A DNA stretch of 5,286 nucleotides, taken from NCBI GenBank assembly GCA_023399675.1, contig JAEWOM010000293.1, positions 1 to 5,286 on the forward strand, in the 5' to 3' direction. Below, piece after piece: positions 1 to 5,286 of the stretch. Below the pieces are notes generated by a model that saw only the letters and a list, made by a program, of their open reading frames with translations, was not told the DNA's origin and made no database searches. Source of the stretch: Bacteroidota bacterium (lineage in GTDB: Bacteria > Bacteroidota > Bacteroidia > Flavobacteriales > Weeksellaceae). Numbering within the stretch: the stretch's first letter is position 1; each line of letters starts with the position of its first letter. A program made the translations under genes and the position numbers.

Positions 1-1033
1 CTGCAGAATCGTACGGCATCGCTTTCTCATCAGATTTTACGCTGTTCAGGAATTCTTCCAGCGAACCTTCAAAGCCGACCTGAGCCTTCACTTTTTCCAT
101 TTCATTGCGGAGCATCGCGACTTCCCGTTCACCGATCTGCCTGATCTGCTCGGGCGTAAGTTCTGTAGTAGTCCAACTTTTTGCATAGTAAGCATACATT
201 CTTTTGCCGGCAGGCAACGCATTGATTCCGTCTGTTTTTCTGGCTTTTGGCAGATATTCATTCTGAAGAAAATCTGCCATTTTTTTATATGCCGGAATAA
301 TCTGCGAATGGATTGCGCGGGTGTACATTCCTTTGTAATGTGCCTTTCTGTCTTCGCTGAAATCGTCCGGAAAATTATTCACAGGACCAAAAAATATATT
401 CGTTTCCGGTTCCGGAGAGGTGATTTCGGCATTGTTCATCTGCTGTACCATTTTGACCACAAGACTTTGTGGCAGTACGGCATTGTTATCCACACCCGCA
501 CGAAAATTGCGGATTGCCGCATCCATCCATTCCGGAAATTTATTCATGCGCTGCATCCAGTCGTCGTAATCTTTTTCGGATTTAAACGGCTGGCTGCCCA
601 TTCCGCTTCCTAACAGGGGAAATTCCAGCGGAAGGCCTGCAAACTGCGTAAACGGAATATATTCCGGATGAAAAGTATAGCGCTCAATTTTATCATTGAG
701 GGTAAATTGCAGTACATCATAAACCACTTTCTTATCTGCTTCCAGATCGTCATAGGATATCTGTTTCATCTGTTCCAGAACCGACTGGTAAAAAGAAAGC
801 TCCCCTTCAATAAATTCTTCACTGATATTGATCGGCAACTGATCGTTATATCTCGGGTCTCCCTGTGCGGTAGCTTCCAGCGGATATAATTTCAGATACT
901 GTTCATAATAATCTGCCGCAATAGAATCGATACTGGTCGGTGTTTCTTTGGGCAGCGGAAGATCAGACTTCTTGCAGGATGCCAAAAACACCAACAGGAA
1001 AAAACAGGGTAAAACAAATATTTTTAAACGCAT
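1..1033 (-). CDS. DUF885-family lipoprotein, 3' end cut by window edge
   Basis: Reading down the minus strand from the ATG at 1033-1031 gives 344 codons with no stop before the edge. Residues 1-20 are a lipoprotein signal peptide: R2 and K4, a hydrophobic stretch (about 5-17), then the lipobox LASC with C20 as the lipidated cysteine. The mature part matches DUF885 proteins in style. It opens with a DSIAADYYEQYLKLYP-type helix and an 'ATAQGDPRYND' stretch (residues 36-64), and later has the conserved 'LPAGKRMYAYYAKSWTTTELTP' region (273-294) and an 'IGEREVAMLRNEM' helix (300-312). DUF885 proteins usually have about 550-600 residues, so roughly 60% is present. The family's HExxPGHH-like putative metal site, in the C-terminal half, would lie beyond the edge. 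The family is thought to be peptidase-like hydrolases, but the substrate is unknown. Residues after C20 are KKSDL, without the acidic cluster of the Bacteroidota surface-export signal, so a periplasm-facing location is inferred. The gene is divergent from the next one. Confidence 0.88.
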   Translation of the reverse strand, partial: MRLKIFVLPCFFLLVFLASCKKSDLPLPKETPTSIDSIAADYYEQYLKLYPLEATAQGDPRYNDQLPINISEEFIEGELSFYQSVLEQMKQISYDDLEADKKVVYDVLQFTLNDKIERYTFHPEYIPFTQFAGLPLEFPLLGSGMGSQPFKSEKDYDDWMQRMNKFPEWMDAAIRNFRAGVDNNAVLPQSLVVKMVQQMNNAEITSPEPETNIFFGPVNNFPDDFSEDRKAHYKGMYTRAIHSQIIPAYKKMADFLQNEYLPKARKTDGINALPAGKRMYAYYAKSWTTTELTPEQIRQIGEREVAMLRNEMEKVKAQVGFEGSLEEFLNSVKSDEKAMPYDSA

Positions 1034-1060
1034 TCTCGACTTTTGAGATGCTAATTTAAT

Positions 1061-1068
1061 CAAATATT
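1061..1068 (-). promoter_or_regulatory. Weak candidate -7 element for the DUF885 lipoprotein gene
   Basis: On the minus strand this reads AATATTTG, one mismatch from the Bacteroidota -7 consensus TAnnTTTG, and lies 28 bases upstream of the start codon. No TTG/TTTG -33 element is visible at the expected 17-23 base spacing, so this is only a candidate. Confidence 0.28.
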
Positions 1069-1124
1069 CCGACGCTTCATTCAGCTTAAATTCCTGATTT
1101 TGATTTAATAATTTATGCTTTTTT

Positions 1125-1153
1125 TTGAAGTCAGTAGGGTTTTTTTATCTTTG
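1125..1153 (+). promoter_or_regulatory. Bacteroidota-type promoter for the acidic-protein gene
   Basis: A perfect TAnnTTTG -7 element (TATCTTTG, 1146-1153) follows a -33 TTG (1125-1127, within TTTG at 1124-1127) with 18 bases between them. This matches the spacing of the SigABfr-type promoters of Bacteroidota. Transcription would start near 1158-1160, giving a leader of about 45 bases before the ATG at 1204. Two T-runs (1119-1126 and 1140-1146) flank the elements. Confidence 0.72.
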
Positions 1154-1203
1154 TTAAAATAATAAGCAGAAAACACGGATCTGCAGCAATTTCTCTAAGA
1201 ATA

Positions 1204-1665
1204 ATGAAAGGGATTTTAAAAATTTACCATCCGGAAGAAACCTTAAAGTACCACATAAAAAGCAGCTATTGCAAAGCGGTATACAGCAATCAGCAACATC
1301 TTCTGGAACTTGAAATTATTACTTGTGACACACTGGATCATGTAGACGATGATTCTCTTCAGTACAGATTTCCTCAACTGTCTTTTAAAATTGATGATTT
1401 TCCGCTGGAAGACAAAGATCTTGAAGGCAAAACCATACAAATTGAAGAACGTGACGACGAAACCTATACCGAAGCAGATCTTTTCGATGATGAAGACGCT
1501 TATCTTTACGGCAACGAACTCACTTTCAGCAGAAACAGCGAAGGTGAACTTGAAGTGCTTTGGAAGGGTGAAATTGATGACTTCTACACCGGTTCCGATG
1601 AGCAGATTCCCTTTAAACTGAAATGTCACTTTAAGCAGGACGACATAGAAGTGGACGAAGATTAA
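1204..1665 (+). CDS. Small, strongly acidic protein of unknown function (153 aa)
   Basis: I do not recognise the family. The protein has 153 residues, of which 41 are D or E against 15 K or R, so it is strongly negative (about -26). It has no signal peptide, no hydrophobic membrane segment and no nucleotide-binding or metal motif. Acidic stretches stand out at DDD (around residue 48), ERDDET, DLFDDEDA and the C-terminal QDDIEVDED. The N-terminal half alternates hydrophobic and polar residues like beta strands (for example LLELEIITC), so a soluble cytoplasmic, mostly beta protein is plausible. It looks monocistronic, with its own promoter upstream and a hairpin downstream before the exbB operon. 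The start at 1204 follows an A-rich leader (AAGAATA) typical of the phylum. The reverse strand also has an open frame here (1243-1671). The plus frame is preferred because it fits the promoter and terminator and because the reverse product is Phe/Val-rich, as expected of a shadow. Confidence 0.82.
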   Translation: MKGILKIYHPEETLKYHIKSSYCKAVYSNQQHLLELEIITCDTLDHVDDDSLQYRFPQLSFKIDDFPLEDKDLEGKTIQIEERDDETYTEADLFDDEDAYLYGNELTFSRNSEGELEVLWKGEIDDFYTGSDEQIPFKLKCHFKQDDIEVDED

Positions 1666-1685
1666 TTCCAAATAAATCTAAAAAT

Positions 1686-1717
1686 CGCAAAACCATAATA
1701 TTGATGGGCTTTTTGCG
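1686..1717 (+). terminator. Terminator-like hairpin after the acidic-protein gene
   Basis: CGCAAAA (1686-1692) pairs with TTTTGCG (1711-1717). Inside that, CCAT (1693-1696) pairs with ATGG (1704-1707), closing a 7-base loop, with a 3-base bulge (1708-1710) on the right arm. The structure starts 20 bases after the stop codon. The T-run is in the right arm rather than after the stem, and no further T tract follows, so termination may be leaky and some transcripts may continue into exbB. Confidence 0.5.
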
Positions 1718-1739
1718 TTAATGAATAAATCAAAATTAC

Positions 1740-2435
1740 ATGCAGGACAGCATACAAACGGTACGGCAAACTGCCGTTACCTTACAGACAGAGCAGGAGG
1801 AACAGGTCTTTTCTCTTTGGGAAATACTTACAAGTGGCGGATTAATCGGTAATGTAATCATGGTTTTGATTTTTTTACTGGGTCTGTTGGCGCTGTACAT
1901 TTTCCTGGAGCGTTACTTTTTTATCAAGAGATCTGCAAAGGAAACACCCAATTTTCTGGAGAATATCAAGGATTTTGTACATCAGGGTAAAATTCAGACT
2001 GCCATGGATTATTGCAGAACCATCGATTCTCCTGAAGCCAGAATGATTGAAAAAGGACTGGCCAGAGTCGGACGCCCGATTTCTGATATTTCAAACGCGA
2101 TGCAGAATCAGGGACAGCTCGAAGTATCCAAGCTTGAGAAAAACCTGAATATTCTCGCTTCTGCTTCCGGAGCAGCGCCTATGTTAGGATTTCTCGGAAC
2201 GGTAATCGGGATGATCATGGCATTTTTTGAGATTTCAAATGTAACCGGAGCAGTGTCACCGAAGTTGCTCGCATCGGGAATTTATACGGCCATGGCCACT
2301 ACCGCTGCCGGACTTTTTGTAGGTATCCCCGCTTATTTTTTCTATAATATTCTGGTTACCAATGTAGACCGACTTGTTTTGAAAATTCAGACGCATGTAA
2401 ATGAATTTTTGGACACCCTGAATAAACCGATTTAA
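1740..2435 (+). CDS. exbB: MotA/TolQ/ExbB proton channel subunit (ExbB-like)
   Basis: This is an inner-membrane channel subunit that, with ExbD, uses the proton motive force to drive TonB. The 231 residues fit the family. An N-terminal stretch of about 35 mostly polar residues comes before TM1 (about 36-58, ending in the typical LERYF). A long cytoplasmic domain follows (about 60-140). TM2 carries the family signature LGFLGTVIGM (149-158), and TM3 carries ASGIYTAMATTAAGLFVGIP (178-197) before a YN pair. T154 and T188 align by eye with the two conserved channel-lining threonines of E. coli ExbB (T148 and T181). The ATG at 1740 is the only in-frame ATG, because a TGA stop lies at 1722. The exbD gene starts 21 bases after the stop. 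TolQ is the main alternative; the TonB-like third gene and the absence of tolB/pal nearby favour ExbB. No strong promoter is visible directly upstream. Confidence 0.93.
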   Translation: MQDSIQTVRQTAVTLQTEQEEQVFSLWEILTSGGLIGNVIMVLIFLLGLLALYIFLERYFFIKRSAKETPNFLENIKDFVHQGKIQTAMDYCRTIDSPEARMIEKGLARVGRPISDISNAMQNQGQLEVSKLEKNLNILASASGAAPMLGFLGTVIGMIMAFFEISNVTGAVSPKLLASGIYTAMATTAAGLFVGIPAYFFYNILVTNVDRLVLKIQTHVNEFLDTLNKPI

Positions 2436-2456
2436 GTGCCGGTATAAATTATAATT

Positions 2457-2855
2457 ATGGAACTGAAACGACGTAACAGAGTAAGTGCCGAATTCAGCAT
2501 GGCTTCGATGACAGATATTATTTTCCTTCTGCTCATCTTTTTCATGATTACCAGTTCCGCGATTAGCCAAAGCGCCATCGAAGTGAAACTGCCTCAGGCT
2601 GTGTCGGGAGATCCTAACCTTCAGGACCCGACAACCGTAACGATAGATAAAGACGGCAGGTATTTTGTTAATGATGAAGAAATACAGCGGGAGCAACTCG
2701 AAAGCTATCTGGTAAATGAACTGCAGGGTGAGCAGAATCCATCTTTTACAATAAGAGCAGATCAGAACACCATGCACAAAGATGTGGTATTTGTAATGGG
2801 TATTGCTGAAACCCATAAATATAATCTGGCGATTGCAACCGTAGAAGAAGAATAA
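2457..2855 (+). CDS. exbD: ExbD/TolR-family biopolymer transport protein
   Basis: This is the partner of ExbB in the proton-driven motor. It has 132 residues with the standard topology: a short basic cytoplasmic tail (KRRNR at 4-8), one membrane helix (about 19-37) and a periplasmic domain. The helix starts with MTDIIFLLLIFFM, and D20 matches the single essential membrane aspartate of the family (D25 in E. coli ExbD). The periplasmic part shows the usual 'VTIDKDGRYFVN' strand pair (61-72) and the FTIRAD... VVFVMGIAETH region (97-120). Nothing essential is missing. The gene lies 21 bases after exbB and 7 bases before the tonB-like gene, so the three are almost certainly co-transcribed. TolR would look the same at this level; the call rests on the neighbours. 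Confidence 0.93.
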   Translation: MELKRRNRVSAEFSMASMTDIIFLLLIFFMITSSAISQSAIEVKLPQAVSGDPNLQDPTTVTIDKDGRYFVNDEEIQREQLESYLVNELQGEQNPSFTIRADQNTMHKDVVFVMGIAETHKYNLAIATVEEE

Positions 2856-2862
2856 AAACGGT

Positions 2863-3699
2863 ATGGAATACACGTATATACATAAAGAAAACGAGAAAAA
2901 AGACCGCAGAAGAAGCGCTGTTATTACAGGTGTTATCGGGCTACTGGTTTTGCTTGCTCTTTATTTATATAAGTTTACGCGGATCATTCCGGTGGAAGAA
3001 CAGGTTACCACCATGCTTATCAATTTCGGTGATAACCGCAATGGCAGCAATACGGAAGAGCCCGCCAATACGGACGGCAGCCTCGCTTCCAGTACGACTG
3101 TAGAAAATCCTGATCCTGTTTCGGAACCTCAGCCGCAAACGCCGCAGGTACCCGAAAGAATTATCACGGGAAGCAATACAAAAGTTTCTGCACCCAAAAC
3201 TGAAAAAAAAGCAGCTACACCTAAAACAACCGCGAAAAACACAGCTAAATCCAGAACGAATTCCTCTGTTAAATCCACCAACAGCACACAGAAGGCGAGC
3301 GGTGACGGACAGGGAACGGCGGCAGTCGGAAATTTAATCCGCGGACGCGGCACCAAAGCCGGAACGCAGGGAATTAACGGGACCACAGGTAATGCCGGAG
3401 ATCCAATCGGCGGCGATGGTAACGGCGACAGCAAAATCGGTGTGGACCGAAAACTGATCGGGTTTATACCCGGTACAATGGGACGCGGAGGTTCACAGCC
3501 TTCACACAGTTGTTCGGCCAGCGGAACCATCCATATTTCTTATGTGGTGGATAAATCAGGTAACGTAACAACTGCATCCAGAGCGGGTGGAATCGCTGAT
3601 CCGTGCGCGGTTTCTACAACTGTTGCCTGGGTAAAACGTTATGTAAAAGCAGAACGCGCCAATACCAGTTCAACAGGAACTTACCGTATTGATTTCTAA
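2863..3699 (+). CDS. tonB: TonB-family energy transducer, Bacteroidota type
   Basis: The predicted role is to span the periplasm and pass energy from ExbB/ExbD to outer-membrane TonB-dependent receptors. The 278 residues divide into a basic cytoplasmic tail (KKDRRR, 12-17), one membrane helix (about 18-37), an acidic and Pro-rich stretch (about 66-98), a Lys/Thr/Ala/Ser-rich linker (about 107-147, TolA-like), a Gly/Asn/Asp-rich linker (about 148-192) and a C-terminal domain (about 205-278). The last shows the TonB-like pattern 'GTIHISYVVDKSGNVTTASR' (221-240) and ends in TGTYRIDF, matching the '(Q)xGTxxYxF' ending of many Bacteroidota TonB proteins. The YP motif common at the start of the TonB domain is absent. 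Two cysteines, C217 and C248, bracket the first strands and could form a disulfide in the periplasm. Such proteins are sometimes mislabelled 'ferric siderophore ABC transporter substrate-binding protein'. A TolA-like role is the alternative. The stop is one base from that of the opposing gene. Confidence 0.82.
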   Translation: MEYTYIHKENEKKDRRRSAVITGVIGLLVLLALYLYKFTRIIPVEEQVTTMLINFGDNRNGSNTEEPANTDGSLASSTTVENPDPVSEPQPQTPQVPERIITGSNTKVSAPKTEKKAATPKTTAKNTAKSRTNSSVKSTNSTQKASGDGQGTAAVGNLIRGRGTKAGTQGINGTTGNAGDPIGGDGNGDSKIGVDRKLIGFIPGTMGRGGSQPSHSCSASGTIHISYVVDKSGNVTTASRAGGIADPCAVSTTVAWVKRYVKAERANTSSTGTYRIDF

Positions 3700-3700
3700 C

Positions 3701-4441
3701 TTACTGCAGTTGGTTTTCCGATTCCTTTTCAGCAAAAATTTTACTGTACAGCGTATAAATTATCGCATTCCAGAACGGAAACGTAAACAGAATTCCAAAC
3801 AGGAAAATCAGCATCCCTGAATACCGGAAAAGTACAGCAACAATCACACAAATTACAATTTCAAGCGGATACAGTTTGATGGCTTTGAAATTGAGATTTA
3901 TGGCTTCGAAAATCCGCTGGTTCATAAAAAACATCAGCGGCGCTACGAACATGGTGACAAATACCCAAGCAACCCCGAGTACAATTGTAATCATCGTGTA
4001 CTGATACACAAAAATCCAGAACAGAAAATAACTCGAAAATTTGAAGAAATTCAATCCGTTATATCCCACAAACAGATCTTCAATTCCGAATTTTTCATTG
4101 AGATCCATTTTTCTGTAAATCTGAAAAAATCCCATATTGAGCGGAAACAGAAATGACATCACGAAGACCGTAGCCAACGACAGGTTATAATATTCCGGTT
4201 TTTTTACGATTGCCTGAAAAGCAGTCTGCATTTCAGTAATGTTTGCGTCACGATTTCCGAATACAGAGATAAAGTCGTCGAGAAGACCGTAGCGCTGCGC
4301 AACGGCAAACCAAACGATGAAAAACACAGAAAAGTAAACCAGGCTGAAAACCAGCTGATAAAACAGGGTCCTGCTCCAGTATCCGAATGCTTTTTTAAGC
4401 AGTATATCCAATCCCTGTGGGGATGGTGATTGCAAATCCAT
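3701..4441 (-). CDS. Six-TM integral membrane protein of unknown function
   Basis: The 246-residue protein is dominated by hydrophobic segments at about 26-48, 87-107, 134-154, 155-173, 192-206 and 208-231, suggesting six membrane helices. No catalytic motif is visible. The 'FVAPLMFFMNQRIFEAINLNFKAIKLYPLE' region, split here as a helix end (165-173) and a following amphipathic stretch (174-193), resembles the 'aPL...d...Alk.S..l.' pattern of the glycerophosphodiesterase membrane-domain/YciC-like group; this is a weak inference. Flavobacterial proteins of this kind are often mislabelled 'beta-carotene 15,15'-monooxygenase', which nothing in the sequence supports. The start at 4441 (MDLQSPSPQG) is chosen over the in-frame ATG at 4537. 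A -7 element lies at 4456-4463, just upstream of 4441, and the longer form would run through the whole spacer and overlap the pabB start. The 32 extra residues (His-rich MHGAKLIVYSHIRHH) do not look like a natural N-terminus. Confidence 0.82.
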   Translation of the reverse strand: MDLQSPSPQGLDILLKKAFGYWSRTLFYQLVFSLVYFSVFFIVWFAVAQRYGLLDDFISVFGNRDANITEMQTAFQAIVKKPEYYNLSLATVFVMSFLFPLNMGFFQIYRKMDLNEKFGIEDLFVGYNGLNFFKFSSYFLFWIFVYQYTMITIVLGVAWVFVTMFVAPLMFFMNQRIFEAINLNFKAIKLYPLEIVICVIVAVLFRYSGMLIFLFGILFTFPFWNAIIYTLYSKIFAEKESENQLQ

Positions 4442-4455
4442 TAATAAACTTTGCG

Positions 4456-4463
4456 CAAAAGTA
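4456..4463 (-). promoter_or_regulatory. -7 element (TACTTTTG) for the six-TM protein gene
   Basis: The minus strand reads TACTTTTG, a perfect match to TAnnTTTG, ending 14 bases before the ATG at 4441. Transcription would start near 4449-4451, giving a very short leader. A clear TTG -33 element is not present; TTTC at 4477-4480 is the closest, and its spacing is slightly short. The position of this element supports the 4441 start. Confidence 0.5.
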
Positions 4464-4519
4464 TTTAAATTTAGCTGAAAGAATGCTGCCGGATGATGGC
4501 GAATATGGCTGTAAACGAT

Positions 4520-4527
4520 TAATTTAG
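4520..4527 (+). promoter_or_regulatory. Weak candidate -7 element for pabB
   Basis: TAATTTAG differs from TAnnTTTG at one position and sits directly upstream of the GTG at 4532, so a transcript from it would be leaderless or nearly so. No -33 TTG is visible 17-23 bases upstream. It also contains the TAA stop that closes the pabB frame at 4520-4522. Confidence 0.25.
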
Positions 4528-4531
4528 CACC

Positions 4532-5286
4532 GTGCAAGCATCACAACACCACAATTTCGCCAAAATGGACAGGCTTTCTGCCAATGGTACGCCGTTCCTG
4601 TTTATCATCGACTTCAAGGCGCAGCAGGTGGAAGTTTTTGAAGAACATGAAATTCTTGAAAACGGTATTCAGGTGCAGTTCCGTAATTTCTGCAAAACAA
4701 AGAATCAGCTGAGCACGCAAGAAGAAGTCCGGTTAAAGGCTTTTCCCGAAGAACCGGAATCGTATGCTGAAGGATTCGAAAACGTTCAGAAAAACCTCAG
4801 GCTCGGCAACTCATATCTGACGAATTATACCAGAAAAACGAGAATAGAGACCAACCTGAGTCTGGAAGAAATTTTCTATATTTCTGAAGCAAAATACAAA
4901 GTACTGTACCGTGATCAGTTCGTGTGCTTTTCACCGGAGACTTTTGTGGAGGTAAAAGATGGCAGAGTTTACACCCATCCCATGAAAGGAACTATTGATG
5001 CTGCTGTAGAAAATGCCGTACAGGAACTGAAGAACAGCGTGAAAGAAAAAGCAGAGCATTACACGGTGGTCGATCTGCTGCGAAACGACCTGAGCATGGT
5101 TGCGGATGACGTTCGTGTTGATGAATTTCAGCGCATTGATTTAATTAAAACAAGACAGAAAAACCTGTTCGCGATGAGCTCTGAAATTTCCGGCGATGTA
5201 AAACCGGAATTCTGCGGGAAAATCGGGAGCCTGCTAAATAAACTGCTGCCTGCGGGATCAATTCTCGGAGCGCCAAAACCTAAAAC
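4532..5286 (+). CDS. pabB: Aminodeoxychorismate synthase component I (PabB), 3' end cut by window edge
   Basis: PabB converts chorismate, using ammonia from a glutaminase partner (PabA), to 4-amino-4-deoxychorismate, the precursor of p-aminobenzoate and folate. The frame is open for 251 codons to the edge. Chorismate-binding-family motifs are in order: GNSYLTNYT (92-100); HPMKGTID (149-156), whose K152 matches the PabB-specific catalytic lysine of the PIKGT motif (K274 in E. coli) and argues against anthranilate synthase; AEHYTVVDLLRNDLSMV (174-190); and GAPKPKT at the edge. The full protein is expected to have about 320 residues, the compact Bacteroidota form without a long N-terminal domain. 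I chose the GTG at 4532, because relatives usually carry about ten residues before the '(K)M(N/D)xL...PFLFIIDF' motif, here MDRL (12-15) and PFLFIIDF (21-28). The in-frame ATG at 4565 (M12) is the alternative. The gene is divergent from the six-TM protein gene; a partner such as an aminodeoxychorismate lyase may follow outside the window. Confidence 0.92.
   Translation, partial: MQASQHHNFAKMDRLSANGTPFLFIIDFKAQQVEVFEEHEILENGIQVQFRNFCKTKNQLSTQEEVRLKAFPEEPESYAEGFENVQKNLRLGNSYLTNYTRKTRIETNLSLEEIFYISEAKYKVLYRDQFVCFSPETFVEVKDGRVYTHPMKGTIDAAVENAVQELKNSVKEKAEHYTVVDLLRNDLSMVADDVRVDEFQRIDLIKTRQKNLFAMSSEISGDVKPEFCGKIGSLLNKLLPAGSILGAPKPK

Noticed and set aside
308..889. Two plus-strand open frames (308-613 and 668-889) inside the DUF885 region
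   Set aside because: Both lie antisense to the lipoprotein gene, have Phe/Ile/His-rich products with no recognisable domain, and have no promoter signal. They are shadows of the real minus-strand frame.
1243..1671. A 142-codon minus-strand open frame over the acidic-protein gene
   Set aside because: The product is Phe/Val/Ile-rich, as expected when Glu/Lys/Asp codons are read in reverse. The plus frame has the promoter and downstream hairpin.
1696..1703. TAATATTG as a -7 element for exbB
   Set aside because: It has one mismatch, no -33 partner, and lies inside the loop of the terminator-like hairpin.
2451..2458. ATAATTAT palindrome at the exbD start
   Set aside because: It is a short A/T palindrome inside an A/T-rich ribosome-binding region; expected by chance and not evidence of an operator.
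2256..2873. A 205-codon minus-strand open frame spanning the exbB end and all of exbD
   Set aside because: It is antisense to two clearly identified genes, and the product has no domain features. Its length is chance.
3129..3530. A 133-codon minus-strand open frame, Pro/Val-rich, in the tonB gene
   Set aside because: It is the reverse reading of the Gly- and Thr/Lys-rich linkers of the TonB protein; the low-complexity composition keeps the frame open.
3698..3711. Possible small hairpin (AACT/AGTT) followed by GGTTTT at the convergent junction
   Set aside because: A stem of only four A/T-rich pairs with a six-base loop is too weak to call a terminator.
4442..4537. N-terminal extension of the six-TM protein to the ATG at 4537
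   Set aside because: It would cover the gene's own -7 element and overlap the pabB start, and the added residues are not like a natural N-terminus.
1..5286. CRISPR, insertion sequence, prophage, tRNA, toxin-antitoxin or other defence-system signatures
   Set aside because: No repeated spacers, inverted-repeat-bounded transposase, cloverleaf-like sequence or small toxin-antitoxin pair was seen; the genes are ordinary housekeeping and envelope functions.

Overview
The window reads as chromosomal DNA of a Bacteroidota bacterium, most likely class Flavobacteriia near Chryseobacterium/Kaistella. The reasons are TAnnTTTG-type -7 promoter elements, A-rich translation starts without strong Shine-Dalgarno sequences, a DUF885 lipoprotein with a short signal peptide, a Bacteroidota-style ExbB-ExbD-TonB cluster and a compact PabB. 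The assignment comes from protein and promoter style, not from a database search. The window is densely coded, with seven genes, and shows no tRNA, rRNA, CRISPR, insertion sequence or prophage signature.

Layout from left to right. A DUF885-family lipoprotein gene lies on the minus strand and runs off the left edge (1-1033). A 170-bp divergent intergenic region follows; it holds a good plus-strand promoter (about 1125-1153). That promoter drives a small, very acidic protein of unknown function (1204-1665), which is followed by a terminator-like hairpin (1686-1717). Next is a tight three-gene operon of an ExbB/TolQ-type channel subunit (1740-2435), an ExbD/TolR-type subunit (2457-2855) and a TonB-type energy transducer (2863-3699). 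It meets a minus-strand polytopic membrane protein (3701-4441) tail to tail, with one base between the two stop codons. A short divergent spacer (4442-4531) separates that gene from a plus-strand pabB (GTG start at 4532), which runs off the right edge.

How the genes work together. Only the ExbB-ExbD-TonB set forms an evident functional unit: a proton-motive-force-driven inner-membrane motor that energises TonB-dependent outer-membrane transport. PabB belongs to folate (p-aminobenzoate) biosynthesis. The DUF885 lipoprotein is probably a cell-envelope hydrolase. The acidic protein and the six-TM protein have no assignable function.

Two of the seven genes (DUF885 and pabB) are truncated by the window edges and lack a stop or start codon partner inside it. 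I found no convincing new multi-gene system. The points most worth a second look are the unknown acidic protein with its own promoter, the cysteine-bearing TonB C-terminus with a two-part low-complexity linker, the one-base convergent junction, and the start and promoter arrangement of the divergent pabB region.
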